This document shows, in pieces, positions 7,305-19,300 of a stretch of 62,979 nucleotides of DNA (position 1 is the first letter of the stretch; every line of letters begins with the position of its first letter). Source of the DNA: JBAZOO01 sp041648735. GTDB lineage: Bacteria; Verrucomicrobiota; Lentisphaeria; Oligosphaerales; CAITYL01. Location of the stretch: positions 1-62,979 of the forward strand of contig JBAZOO010000021.1 of NCBI GenBank assembly GCA_041648735.1, written 5' to 3'. Below the pieces are notes generated by a model. The model saw only the letters and a program-made list of their open reading frames with translations, had not been told where the DNA came from and searched no databases. A program made the translations under genes and the position numbers.

Positions 7305-7356
7305 AAAAAACACGGGGCCACCGACTCTTGGGGGGCGAACTGCCGAGTGGCCCCGT
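7305..7356 (-). terminator. Intrinsic terminator of the late operon
   Basis: A ten-base-pair GC-rich stem (7312-7321 with 7347-7356) is followed on the minus strand by G and then six T (7310-7305). It lies 22 bases beyond the stop codon of the giant gene and closes the late transcript ahead of the early promoter at 7291. Confidence 0.85.
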
Positions 7357-7377
7357 CGAGGGCTACAGGCCCCCGTA

Positions 7378-10300
7378 CTACATCGCAAGGAGTCTCCATG
7401 CCGCGCGGAACCGCGCCAGCATGACGTTGCGCTCCTTCAGCGTCTCAGTTTCGGAGAGCGGTGCCAGCTCAATGGCCTTGACGGCCTGCTCCAGCGTGAG
7501 GCCGGTGCGGGAGAAGAAGTCGCGCGCGACCTCGGCGTCTCTGGTGCGGCTGGCGCGGTTGGCCTTGTAGTGCTCCAGCGTCTCGACCCGCGAGCGGGCG
7601 ACCGGCAGCGCGCTGGTCAGTTCCTTGGCCCGGCCGGCGGCGGTGCGGCCGACGATCCGCTTGACTGCCTCTGGAGCGTCCGGCGCGAACGGGTTGGGCT
7701 CGCCGGCCCGGAGCGGCAGCCCGGCGCCGACCAGCGCGGCGGCGTCCGCGTAGCGGGTCATGGCCGGGTCGGACTTGGCGGCCTTGGTCAGCCGGTCGAT
7801 GATGTCCTCGACGGCCTTCATGGTCCGGGCGCGGGCCTCGATGCCCAGGTCAACGGGCCGGGACTTGCGCTCCTTGGCCAGCTGCTCTGGCTCGATGTCG
7901 GGCTGTGTGCTGCGGATCTCGGCGTCCCGGGCCTTCTCCAGTTCCCGGAGCGCCTGGCGGGACTGCTTGGCGGCCTCGTTGAACTGGCCCATCGGCCTGG
8001 CGCTCTCGACGGCCTGCACCACCGGCCGGCCCAACTGCCTGACCGCCGGCCACGGGAGCCCCGCGACTGCGGCGGTCGCCCCGCCCAACCGCATGGCGCC
8101 CCGCTGCGCCAGGACCGCGCGCTTCGACTTGCCCTCGTCCGGCCCGCTCTGGAAGGTCTCCCCCTCGTCGGCTGCCAGGGCGCGGATTAGGTCGGCCGTG
8201 CCCCGGCCGGCGTCCTCCAGTACTTGGCTTACCGGGTTGTCGGTCGGCCTGATTTCCGCCGGCTCCCCGTTGGCGATCCGGTAGGTGCTCTCCAGTACCT
8301 CGCCGGCCACGTCGCCCACCACCGGGTACAGTCCCAGCACATCCTGCGCAACGCCGCGCCGGAACTGCTGTGCCAACCGGCGCTTGCGCTCATCCTCGTC
8401 CGGCGGCCTACGGCCCGTGAAAACCAGCGCCACCAGCCCGGCCAGGGACAGTATCCCGCGGCCGGTCAGGTACTTGACCCCGCGGTAGAGTACCCCGTCC
8501 ATGAAAACTACACTGGCGGCACGGACCAGCCGCGCCTTGCCCTTCGCAGTGTGTGCGCTGTCCCGGTAGCGCAACCCCTCGCGGATGAGAATGTTAGTCG
8601 TTTTGTTGCGCTCGGCGGCAAAGATGAGTCCGTTGATGAGCTTCAGCGCGGGTCGCTCGCGGGCCTCCTGCAAGAGCGGGCTGATCGTAAGCGGGTCGGC
8701 GGTGGCCTGGGTTTCTCGAATGGCCTCTGCTGCGCGCTGGACCGCGTAGGTGTCAAGATCCTCGCCCGTGAGTCCCAACCGCTGCCCCTCGCTAAACCCC
8801 ATCTCCACGGCTGCCCAAGTAACCTTGTTGTCGCTTCCCTGTAGCAACCAGGAACTAGCGCGGGACAGGAAGTTGCCCGGATCGCCGAACCGGAACCCTA
8901 CCGCTCGGGACTGAGTGCCCGGGCTCAACAGATCGAGTGTCGTTTTCCCCTGCGTCCGCACCAGGAGCATCGGGCTGTAACCCTTGCCGATCAACTCCTT
9001 TGCGTGATTGCCAAGGTCGGCCGCCGACTTGGCCAGCCCCGCCGCGAAGTCGCCGGCACCGAAGACCAGTTGCAACTTGTTCGCGCTAACCGCCTGCCCG
9101 AGAATAACGTGCGTCTTGAACCCGAGCGAAGCTATCTGCACCCCGCGGAGCAAGCTGCGCAACAACGTCTCGGCCGCGTACTTGTCTGACTTGGCGTAAC
9201 CGCTGAACCGCTGGATCGTCTCACGAATCAGCCCGAGAGCTTGAAGCCCGAACCTGACCCGGTCGCCTACCTGCTTTCGGACATCCTGGTTGTCCAGTAT
9301 CCGGATGATCCGTTCCATCGCCTGCTGCTTGGCCACGTAGGCGGCGATCTGCGCGGTGTGGTGAGCAAAGCCGGCGAAAGCGTCCTCCACCACAATGCTG
9401 ATCTGCCCTCCGGTCCGGGCCTTCAGTGTCCCGGCGTGCTTCGGCATCACGTTGTCGGACTGCCAATTCTTGATCCCCTCGTTCGGATCAGTCTCGAACT
9501 CCTCGCGTGCCCGGCGGATCGGCCAGTTGAGCGGGCTCATCTCGGCCGTAGTGCCCTGGCGCGCGATATTTGTCTCCTCGATCAGCTTCCCGTTGGTCGC
9601 GTGTTCTGCCAGCATCGCCTCGGCGATAGCGTGTTCATCGGCCGGCGCACTCTCCCAGATGACGTTCATGTCGTCAACGGTCAGGTAGACGACGCCGGAC
9701 AGCCGCCGGCCCTCGAAGCGCAAGCCGGTCCCGCTCTGGATGGCCTCCCGCACCCGAGGGTCCATGAACTTGCCAAGCAGATCGATGCGCTCGCCGCTGG
9801 TCAACTCCAACTTCGCCAGCCGCTTCGGCTTCACCTTCTCGTTCTCTCCGGCCATCGCGGAGGGCAGCTCCAGCGTTACCGTCTGCGTCAGACTCTTTCG
9901 GAACGGGGTGGTGCTCTTCATCCAGTGTGCCCGAACGTCCAGGGCCTCGCTTCGGCGGCGGCGCTCGTTGATGCCCCACCCCTGCGCCTTCAGCACCGCT
10001 TCAATCGCATCGTCGCCCCGCGTCATAATACCCTGGGCGCGCTCCTGTGCCATGAACAGGTCGTGAGTCAGCACCCGCCAAGTCCGGGAGTTGGTGCCGA
10101 AGAGCCACTGGAGCATCTCCGGGAAGTCCATGCGGGCCATCACGCTCACAAACTTGTGCAGCGCCCCCATGTGCGGCAGCTCGCCGCGCTTCCCCGTCTC
10201 GATCTCGTACTTCGCCTTCTCGAACACCTGCTTGTTGTTCTGCTGAGACCACGCGATGTCTTCCTGCGCCGCCGCCGCCAGCTTCGCCATGTGGTCCGCC

Positions 10301-13300
10301 ACCTGCTGGCTGTTCGCCTCCGCAAGCAGCCGGAGCGTCGAGGCGATCTCCTGGATGTCCTCAAGCTCCATGTCCCTGAGCAACGGCTTGTCGGCGCCGG
10401 CCAACAGCTTGCGCGCCCGCGCGATCCGCTCGGGCAGGATGTCCATGATCGGCCCGCGGACCTGCGCCGCCTCCGCCGCGGCAAGCAACGCCTCCGCCGC
10501 CCGCAAGGTCGCGGCCTTCGGCTGCGTCAGGCTGAAGGTGCCGGCGATGTCGCCCAGCGCCGCCCGCGTCTCCGGCGTCAAGTCCCGGCGCAGCCCGGCC
10601 AACGCCGTCTTCACCTGCTTCACCGCCCGCTGCTTCGCCCGCGCGTCGGCCACCCGGTTGATCCAGTCGATCAGCTCAGCCCGTGCCTCCAGCGTCGCCT
10701 TGTTCCGGGCCAGCCTCGGCAACAGCGCCACCGCCCGGTCAGCATCCTGCTTGCCCAGCCGCTCCTTCGCGTACTCCGCTATCTCCAGGTCGCTGGCCCG
10801 CTTGAGCAAGCGGGTCTGCCGGGCTACGAACTTGGCGGTCGCCTTGATCTCGGCGGTCGCCTTCTTCTCGGTCTGGCGCCCCTCGCGCTGCATCTGCCGC
10901 GCCGCCGCCTTGCCGATGCTCACCACATCGGCGACGCGCTGCTTCTCGGCCGCGGCTGCGGTCCGTTCGACGGCCTGGGCACCAGCCGCGGCGGTCTTGT
11001 CGATGGTCGCCTGCGCCGCCCGGCCCACGTCCACGAGGTCTCGGACCCCGGCGGCCTTGGTCGCCTCGATCGTCCGGACACCGGCACGGCCAAGCTCCAC
11101 GGCGGCCCGGCGCGCGGTGCGCTCACCCTTGACCGTCCCCCGCCGCTCCGCACCCGCTACCTGCCGCTCCCACAGCCCCACCCGGCGCCGGAAGCCCGCC
11201 AAGTCCTGCCACAACTGCTTCAGGTGCTCGTCGCTCAGCCCCAGCCCGCCGTACTTCTGCCTCATCGTGCTGAGCCACGACTTGAACTGCCGTAGCCCCG
11301 CCTCGACCCAGTAACCGCCCTCGTAGAACGCCTGCTTGAGCAACAGCGGGTCGATGCCGCCCAGGACGCTGCCCATCGTCGGGCCGCGCTTCTTGCGCTG
11401 CTTGCGGATGTCCTCGATCTTTTGCTTGGTGAAGAAGGTGTTGTTGGCGCCAAGGCCGAAGTCAGCACCCTTGCGGCTCTCCACGCCCAGTGTCTCGGCT
11501 GCTATCTGCCCGGTGGTCCGGGTTTCCTGTGAGGCGAAGAGTCCCGCGCCCGTAGACAACTCCCGCAAGAAGTCAGTCAGCCCCGCCCGGACCTTGCGGA
11601 TGCCGTTCTCGTCGAAGAACTCCAGCATCATCCTCGCCGCCGGGGATATCTGCGGCGGGGTCTGGCCGAACATGAAGCTCTGGTCCAAGTAGTCGCGTAG
11701 CGTCTGCCCGCTCTTTTTCCATCCGCGCCGGAACTCCACCGCCTCCGCGATCTGCGGCACCGGGGTCTTCTCCGGATAGTCGCGGTTGAACTTCAGCAGT
11801 TGCGGGATTGAACCCTCCAGCTTGTCTTTCCAGTCAGGCGACATGCGCTCGATGGTCTCCGGAGCGAAGACCTTGGTGAACAGCAGGTCGCGGGTCTGCA
11901 CCTTGCCGGCATCGGACAGCGTATCGCCGTCGCCCTCGAAGAAGCGGGCCAGCTTCTGCGGGAAGTCCTGGGACAGCCGCCGCCTCAACTCCCGCCGGAA
12001 CCGCAGGCCATCGGCGCCGGCAAGTATCTGCCCGACGCTCTGGTTCGAGTTCTCTTTCAGCCCCAAGCGCACAGTCTCAAGCAGGGAGTCGTCAATCAGG
12101 TCGCCGAGTTGCGCGTTCTCCCGGACGGAACTCATCTCGTAGGTCGCGCCGACGTTGCCGGAACTCGCGTACTTCTCCATCTCGTCCGGGGTCAGCGCCT
12201 CAATGGACATCCGCACCAGGACCGGGTGCTTCATGCCCTGCACAGCTTCCGCGTCGATGCCGACGGCCGGAGCCTTGGCGACCAAGGCGTCCTTGTACCA
12301 GTCGTACTTGCCACGCTTGGCGGACAGTTGCAGTGTCATGGCCCGGCCGTTCCCGGACAGGACCGTGCCGTCCGCCGTGACGATGGGCGGTCCGTTCGTG
12401 CTGTCGGGAGACTCGGCCAGGAACCAGTCGGCCTGCTTGGCCGCCGCGTGCTCATGCACCTTGGCCGCGAGGTTGAGGTCGGAGTAGTCCCGCGGGTTGG
12501 TTATGAGGTAATCGTCCCGCTTCTTGAACGGCCCAACGCCCGGAACGTGCGACGGGATAAGGGCTTCGGCCTCGACTACGGCGTAACGGGTGGCGAGGTC
12601 GGGGAGGCCGGAGAAGTGGACGGTGGTGTCTTTGCCCGCCGTGCCAACCCCTGCCGGACCATCTCCGCCTGCGTCTTGCGCAGCCGGTTCCAGTCGATCT
12701 TGCGGCGCGGCTTCTGGTCCACTGGGCTCCTCCTCCTCTACCGTAGCGCCTTCGGGGGCCGTTGTCAAGGGCGTCCCGCCCTCGCGCCGCTCGATGGTCA
12801 CGTTGTGCCCGCCCTTGGTAGGCGTGGCGGTTACTTCCAAGTACGCTTGTCCGGGTGGCAGTACCGGCACCTCGTTGACCACCTGGGCGCCCGCCGCCGT
12901 GGCATAGACGTATCGAGGCGCGTTCGACTCGGCAGAACTCTTGGCGGCCGCCTCAATGGCTTCTTGCTGGCTGCCCCGGTGGAAACCCTTGCGGATGTGC
13001 ATCATCTCGCGAGTAGACACGAAACGGTCTCGGGCTGAGACGGGTTGGGTCTCGGCCGGGGGCTCTGCCTCCGCGCCGCCCTTGGGCACCCCTGCCGCGT
13101 CCATCGCGGCCTCTACCTCCCGCTTCGCCTCCTCGATCCGGGCGGGGCGGGGGGCGGGAGACTCGGCGGCTGGCGCCTGCTCTGCCGGCGCGGCCTCGGC
13201 GGGGACGGCGGGCTTGCCGAGGAACGAGTCCCAGAACGCCCGCTCCTCTGCCGCCAGCTTACCGCGCAGCGCACCGTAGACCTCCGTCAGCCACGTCTTG

Positions 13301-16300
13301 AACTTCTGAAACACCCCGCGCAGCCCCGAGAACGGCGGCAACCCGCCCTGCATGTACTTCTCGAACGAACGCGCGAACCGCTCCTCCGCCTCGCGCGTCC
13401 ACTTCCCATCCGTCACGCCAAACGTCTTCTCCGCCACGGCCGTCTCTGCCGGCGTCATGTCGCGCCGGAAGATGTGCCCCACCTCATGTACCAGCGTGGA
13501 CACGTCCGCCGACTCCAGCGCGTGCACCACCGCCCGGCCGTCCGCGAAGCTCACCGCGCCCTTGTTGCGCTGGAAGAGCAGGTTCTCGCGCTCGGAGACC
13601 TCGGCCACCTTGGCGCCCCGGTCGCCGGGGATGGACTTGTCGTACTCGGTGACCTTCACGCCCCGGGTGGCCAGTGCATCCCGCACCTCCTGCGAGGCCG
13701 TCTTGGGGATCACCGCGTGCGCGAACTCGTTGAGCCCGACCCCGCGCAGGAGCTTCGCCTCGAAGTATTCGGTCGGCATCGAGCGCAGCTTGTTGAGGAA
13801 CTCATACGCCCGGTTCCTGACCTCGGCGGGCAGGTCGTCGTAGTAGTCGGTCCAGACCTTGCCGGCGTTGTGCGTCTCGACGATCTCGGACAGGTGCTCG
13901 ACAAAGGCATCCAGGTCGCCGAAGCCCCGCTTCGCCTTCATGTACGGCTGGGCGTCGGTGGCGATGGCGACGAGTTCCTTGGTAGTCTCCTCTCGCAGCG
14001 CCTCAAACTGCTCGCGGTTGACGATCTTGCCGCGCTCGCGTCGGACTGCCCCCAGTGTGCGGAACTGCGGCGTCACCAGCGCCCGGACGTTGCCGGTCCC
14101 GTAGCTGAACCCCTCGCCGGAGCGGATGTCCTTCTTGAGCATCCGGACGACGTTCTCAAGCGTGTGGGCGATGTACCGCCGGCGCCCCGTGTAGGTGGTG
14201 CCGGTGTATATCTGCTCCTTGGGGTTGAGCCCCAACCGGGCGGGTAGAGCCCGCGCCCAGTCCGAGAACGTCGGCTTGCCCTCCGGGTTGCTCCATACCT
14301 CCCCGCGGATCTCGCTCTCCAGTGCGTCGCGGTCCAGGTTCTTCCACTCGGGCTTCGCCTTGCCGACCTCTTCCATGTAGGCCAACTGCGAGCCCAACGA
14401 CATCTCAAGCGCGCGAGAGAAGTCCCGCGTCTCCGCCTCGTCCTGCACGCGCAGCACGTCGTACTGTGCCGGGTCGATGGTGATCCGGCCGCGCGCCTTC
14501 GGATACCGCTCGTAGACCTTAGCGTAGAACGCTTCCAGCTTCGACTGGTCGGCCCTGCTCATCTCCGACCGGACCTCGGGGTAGCGCGGCGCGTACACGT
14601 CCGAACCGAAGACCTTGGTGCTCCCGCCCGGCGTGACCATCTCCTTGTTGCCGATCAGCGTGATCTCGCCGAAGCCGCCGAACTCCTGCCCGGTCCGCTT
14701 GATCGCCAGCGACGGCGCCGCCAACCCGCCAAGTTTCGCAGCGTGCAACAGATTCTCGGCCGACAGGTTGTGCAGCGCCACAAGGTCGCGCTGCTCCGCC
14801 TGCATCAGTATGTTCGGGTTCTCCGGGTCGAAGGACCGGGAGAAGAACCTGATAATTGCTTCGGCATCCGGACTATCTATTTGCTCATATGCGAGGCGTT
14901 TTGCCTCCGGATCATAAGCCTCCAGTGTGGTTGGTAGCCCATCGGCCGCTACCGCCAGTTGTTCGGCTTGTGCCCATGTGGGGATGGTTGTAGACTGGAT
15001 GCCTGTCTGCGAATGAAAGCGAGTGGCCCGGACGACACCATAGTCGCGCATCCATCGCTCGATGGCTGGATCGGTAGAAGCCTGAGATCCGGAACCATAG
15101 CCCATCAAGGCGGGAATTTCCTTGTGCCTGCCCACTTGCCCCAGCAACGTCCCATCCGGCAACACGAACCCGGCTGTGCGCCACGAACTTGCCTTGTATT
15201 GCGCAATGATCCCCTGCGGAACGTTGTGCGTTTGGGGCAGCGCCCCCTTCGGCACGATCCCGCCCTTGACGACATCGGCGATCCGGCTGGCGATGTACTG
15301 GTCCGCGTCCTCGCCGCGCAACTTCGCCCGCGCCGCCATCACCGCCAGCATCCCGTCAACGTGGTCGGGCTCGAAGCCCGCGGCTACAGCCCGCGCGCGG
15401 AACTCGGCGGCGGTGCGGAGGGAAGCGGCCGGTGCCGGCTTCTCCGCCTCCGCCTTCTGATCCGCCAACAGCCGCTCGTACACCGCGTTCATCCGGTGCG
15501 TGATGTCGGCGTGTTCCGCCTCGGCCTTGGTGCTCTGGAACTTCTGCTTGGCCTTGCTGATCTTCTCGCGTAGCGCCTTGGCCTGCTCCTCAAGCGGCGC
15601 GATCTCTTGCTGGTAGCGCTGTTGGTTCTCGGCGGTAAGCTTCGGCTGAGACTTCAGCCGCTCAACGTCGGAGCGCAACCGAGCCATGAAGGTATCGGCC
15701 TTCGCCTCCGCCCTCTGCGCGGCGGTCGGCGGCGGGAAGGAGGGCTTGGCGGAGGGGGCCGACTTGACGATCTGCGCCGCGGCCTCTTTCGCTACAGCCT
15801 GCACCTTCCTGAGCGATTCGGAGCCCATCCGCATGTTGCCGCGTTTGTTGGCGTCAGTGATGAAGGCTGCCGTATCGGCGACCAACTGCTTGTCGCCGTG
15901 TCGGTCCACGTATGCCTTGGCATCGAAGGAACGATCCAAGACCGCAGCGCTCAAGTCGCTGACCAGCTCCGTATAGGCGGGCCTCGCGGCCTCCGTCTCC
16001 ACTGCTCGGGTGACCGACTCGGGGGCTGCCTCCGCCGCAGGTGCCGGCGGAGGCGTAACGGTCTCCGCGCGTGGCGGAGCCGCGGGTTGTGCGGGTTCTA
16101 CTGCTTCGGCGGCGGGGGCAGCGGTCGGTTGGACTGGCGCAGGTGATTTGGGCGGCTTGACGGGCGCAGGAGGCGGGGTTGTCGGCGGCCCTTGCCGAAC
16201 CCTGCCAGCGTCGATGCCCTCTTTGTCCAGTACCACACCCCACGCATTGCGACTACCGGATTGACCTCTCACGAATTGATAGCCCATCGAATCGTACAGC

Positions 16301-19300
16301 CAATAGGCAAAGTCGTTCATGTCGTACAGTTCAGCCGAACCCACTATGTTCTTCGGGCTGACCTCTTCCTGAAACGCGGCACGCCCACCGTCGTCATGCT
16401 CGCGGTAGTCGCGCACAAGACGTTCCAACTCTGCGCCGACAATCCTGCCTGCGTCGTAGTCCGCATTGAGCTTTTTCCAAACGGCATCCACCAATGCCAC
16501 ATCGTCCGCGTCAAGAACCTTGGCCCCCGTCCGGGGGCGTATCAGCCACATGGACCCGTTGCGGCCGTACTGCTCTGCCACATTCCAGTTGCGGGTTAGC
16601 TGCGTAACGTACTCGCCCAACTGCTGATGGCCGCCGCGTCCATGAACATACCACCCGTCGGGCACCTCGTCCTTGCGATAGGACTCCGTAGCCAAGGCGT
16701 CGTAGTCCATGCTCCGCAGTTTAGTCTGCGGAGCCGGGGACGCAACTACGGCTTCGGCGGCGGCGGGTTCGGCTGGTGCTTCAGCTTGTACGCCCGGGCC
16801 TGCTCTGCCAATATCCCGCCCAGTTCCGCGATCTTCAACTCCAGGGCCTTCTTTACCTCGGACCACGGCCGACCCCACATGTGCCCGAGTCCCAGTCGTT
16901 CCAGGTCTGCCTTGTAGTCCATCGTAGACCCCTTCTCCCTTGGCGAGCAGGCGCTTGGCAGCCGCCCGGTCTGTAACCTGCTTCGGGTCCTGCCCGGGCG
17001 TGATCTCCTCCACCCCAAATATGACGCCGGCACCGCGCAAAGTCAAGGGGTCGATTTCCGGATACTTCTCCGGCTTCTCGTGCGGGATCTCGGCCCAGCC
17101 GCGCGCCCAGGAGTCCTCGGCGATGCGCTGGCGGGCGCGCTTGACTGCCGCCTCGATGTCGTCGCCCTTCTCAAGTTCCTCGCGGATGATGGTCGCCCAT
17201 GGCTTCAGGATCTCCCGGTCGGCCTTGGCCTCGCCGCCCATCCGGGCGTTGATGGACCCCTGGTTGTGCACGTCCATGCTGATGGCCCAGGCCCGGCCAC
17301 CGCGCGTCACCACCGCGTCCCACTCGTCGCCCCCGGTGCGCATCACCCTGGCGGCCGGCTCCTTGCCGCCGCTCTCGATGTAGGTCTGCGCGGCGGTCAC
17401 GAACTCCTCGCGCATCCCCTTGCGCTTGCCGGTGGCGTCGATCAGCCCGGTGGCGGCGTCCGGCTCGCGCTCACGGAACTGGAACAGTTCCCGGGCCTTC
17501 TGCTCGGCCTCCTCGGGCGCGTAGCGGTCCAGGAGGGCGGTCACCACCCGCTTGTGCTCCGGGCTGGCCAGATACCGGCTCTTGCCGAGTTCGGCCTCGC
17601 CCGGGAACACGGGCGCTGCGGGGGCTGCGGCTGCGGCCGGCGCCGACGGGGGCTTGGGCTGCTCTACGGTCGGCGCGGCGCCCGGGGCGGTCTCCGGGGG
17701 CGGCGCCTGCCGCTCGGTCGGTAGCTCGATGGTGACGCCGGGCTGCTGCGCCGGCATCTCGATGGTGACGCCGGGCTGCGCCCGCTGCGCCTCGCCCACC
17801 GCCCGGATCAGGTCGGCCCGGGCAGGGAGCGGCTTGTTCCCGCGCGCCTGCTCGTAGACCCCCAACTCCTTCGCCAGCTTGCCAAGCGCCGGAGTCGGCA
17901 TCTCGGTCAGGTCGCTCTCGCTCGCCGCCTTCGCCAGATCCCCGGCCTCGGCCTCGGTCATGCTGGGCTTGGCCGTTCCCTGCGGTTCTGTGGGCGTAGG
18001 CGCGACTTGCTGGTCCGGTGGCGCTTGGGGCTCATCGGCCGGTTTGACGGGCTCCTGCGTGGCTACGGGCTCGGCGCTGGGCTTCTCAGCGGCCAGTATC
18101 TCCCGCGCCTGGACCTCCGCCTTCAGGTGCTCGTGGATCCGTGCACGTTGTGCAGCCGACTCTATCGCCGGGTCGTTGCGCGCAACCCCAAGGATTGCAG
18201 CGGCTTCCGACTTGCCAAGCCGTTCGGCGTCGGCCAGCCCCTCGTACTGCGGCTGTGAGTCCAGGAAATCCCGGACCTGAGCGCCGACCGCTTGCTCCTG
18301 TGCGTTGACCGCGGCGCGCTGCTGCACAGCCGCCCCGGCGCCCCGGACCCCGCCGCCCATCGACCCCGGCAGGATCATGTAGGCCATCGACACGGCCGTC
18401 CGGCCCATGTCGCCCTTGAACTCCGCGAGCTCCTGCGCCCAGTCGATCTCCGGCGCTTCCGCCTGGAGCGCGCCGGCCACCGCCAAGAATACCTTGTCGT
18501 TCAGCGCCTGGAGCACCTCTTCGGTCATCTCGCCGGCCCAGGACTTGGCGGTCTCGACGAGCCACGCCTGAGCCGCCTGCCGCGCCGCTGTCAACGCGCC
18601 CTGCCGGGCCGCGCCGCCGATCTTGCCGAACGCGCCGGTCGCACCGCCGACCTGCATGTGCTCGATGGCCGCCTCGGGGATGCTGGACAGGAACGCGAGC
18701 GCCAACTCGGTGTTGCCGACCTTGAACCCTTTGGCCCGGAGGTTGTCGAGCTTCGGGGTCATTATCTGCGGCACCCACCACGCCACGCTGGCGGCCGGAC
18801 CCACCGCCGGGATGGCGCCGATGGCCGCGGACATGAGCCAGTTCGGCACCTGCCCCGCCACGTCGATGAGCCCCTGGCCGTACCACGATTCGGCGTTCAG
18901 CGGGTCGCCGGCCGCGACCATCTGCCTGGCGTCGCGCTTCATGCGCTCCGTCGCCGCGATGTCCTGGTCGAAACCGGCGATGGCAGACTCGACCACTTGG
19001 TGTTTCTTGCGCAGCTGCTGGACGGCCGGGTCTTCGCCAGGCCGCATGATCGACCACCCCGTCCGCACGTCGCCGGGCTTCCCGCCCTGCTCTGTGATCT
19101 GCTTCCGCAGCCCCATCAACTGCGAGTGCAGATCCGCCCGGCCCTTGCTCCAGCCGGCCTGCATCTCGCTGAAGTACCCCTCCAGGTTGTCGGCCATCGA
19201 CTGTGTGCCGCGCAAGGCGTTCTCGCTCACCTTGCCCATGTATGTGCGCTCGGTGGCCGGAACCGTCTGCTCGAACACGAAGCCCAGGAACTTCTTGCGG

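Noticed and set aside
9241..11295. Several long plus-strand frames within 7378-20067
   Set aside because: They are antisense shadows of the giant gene, rich in Arg, Pro and His, with no ribosome sites and no domains.
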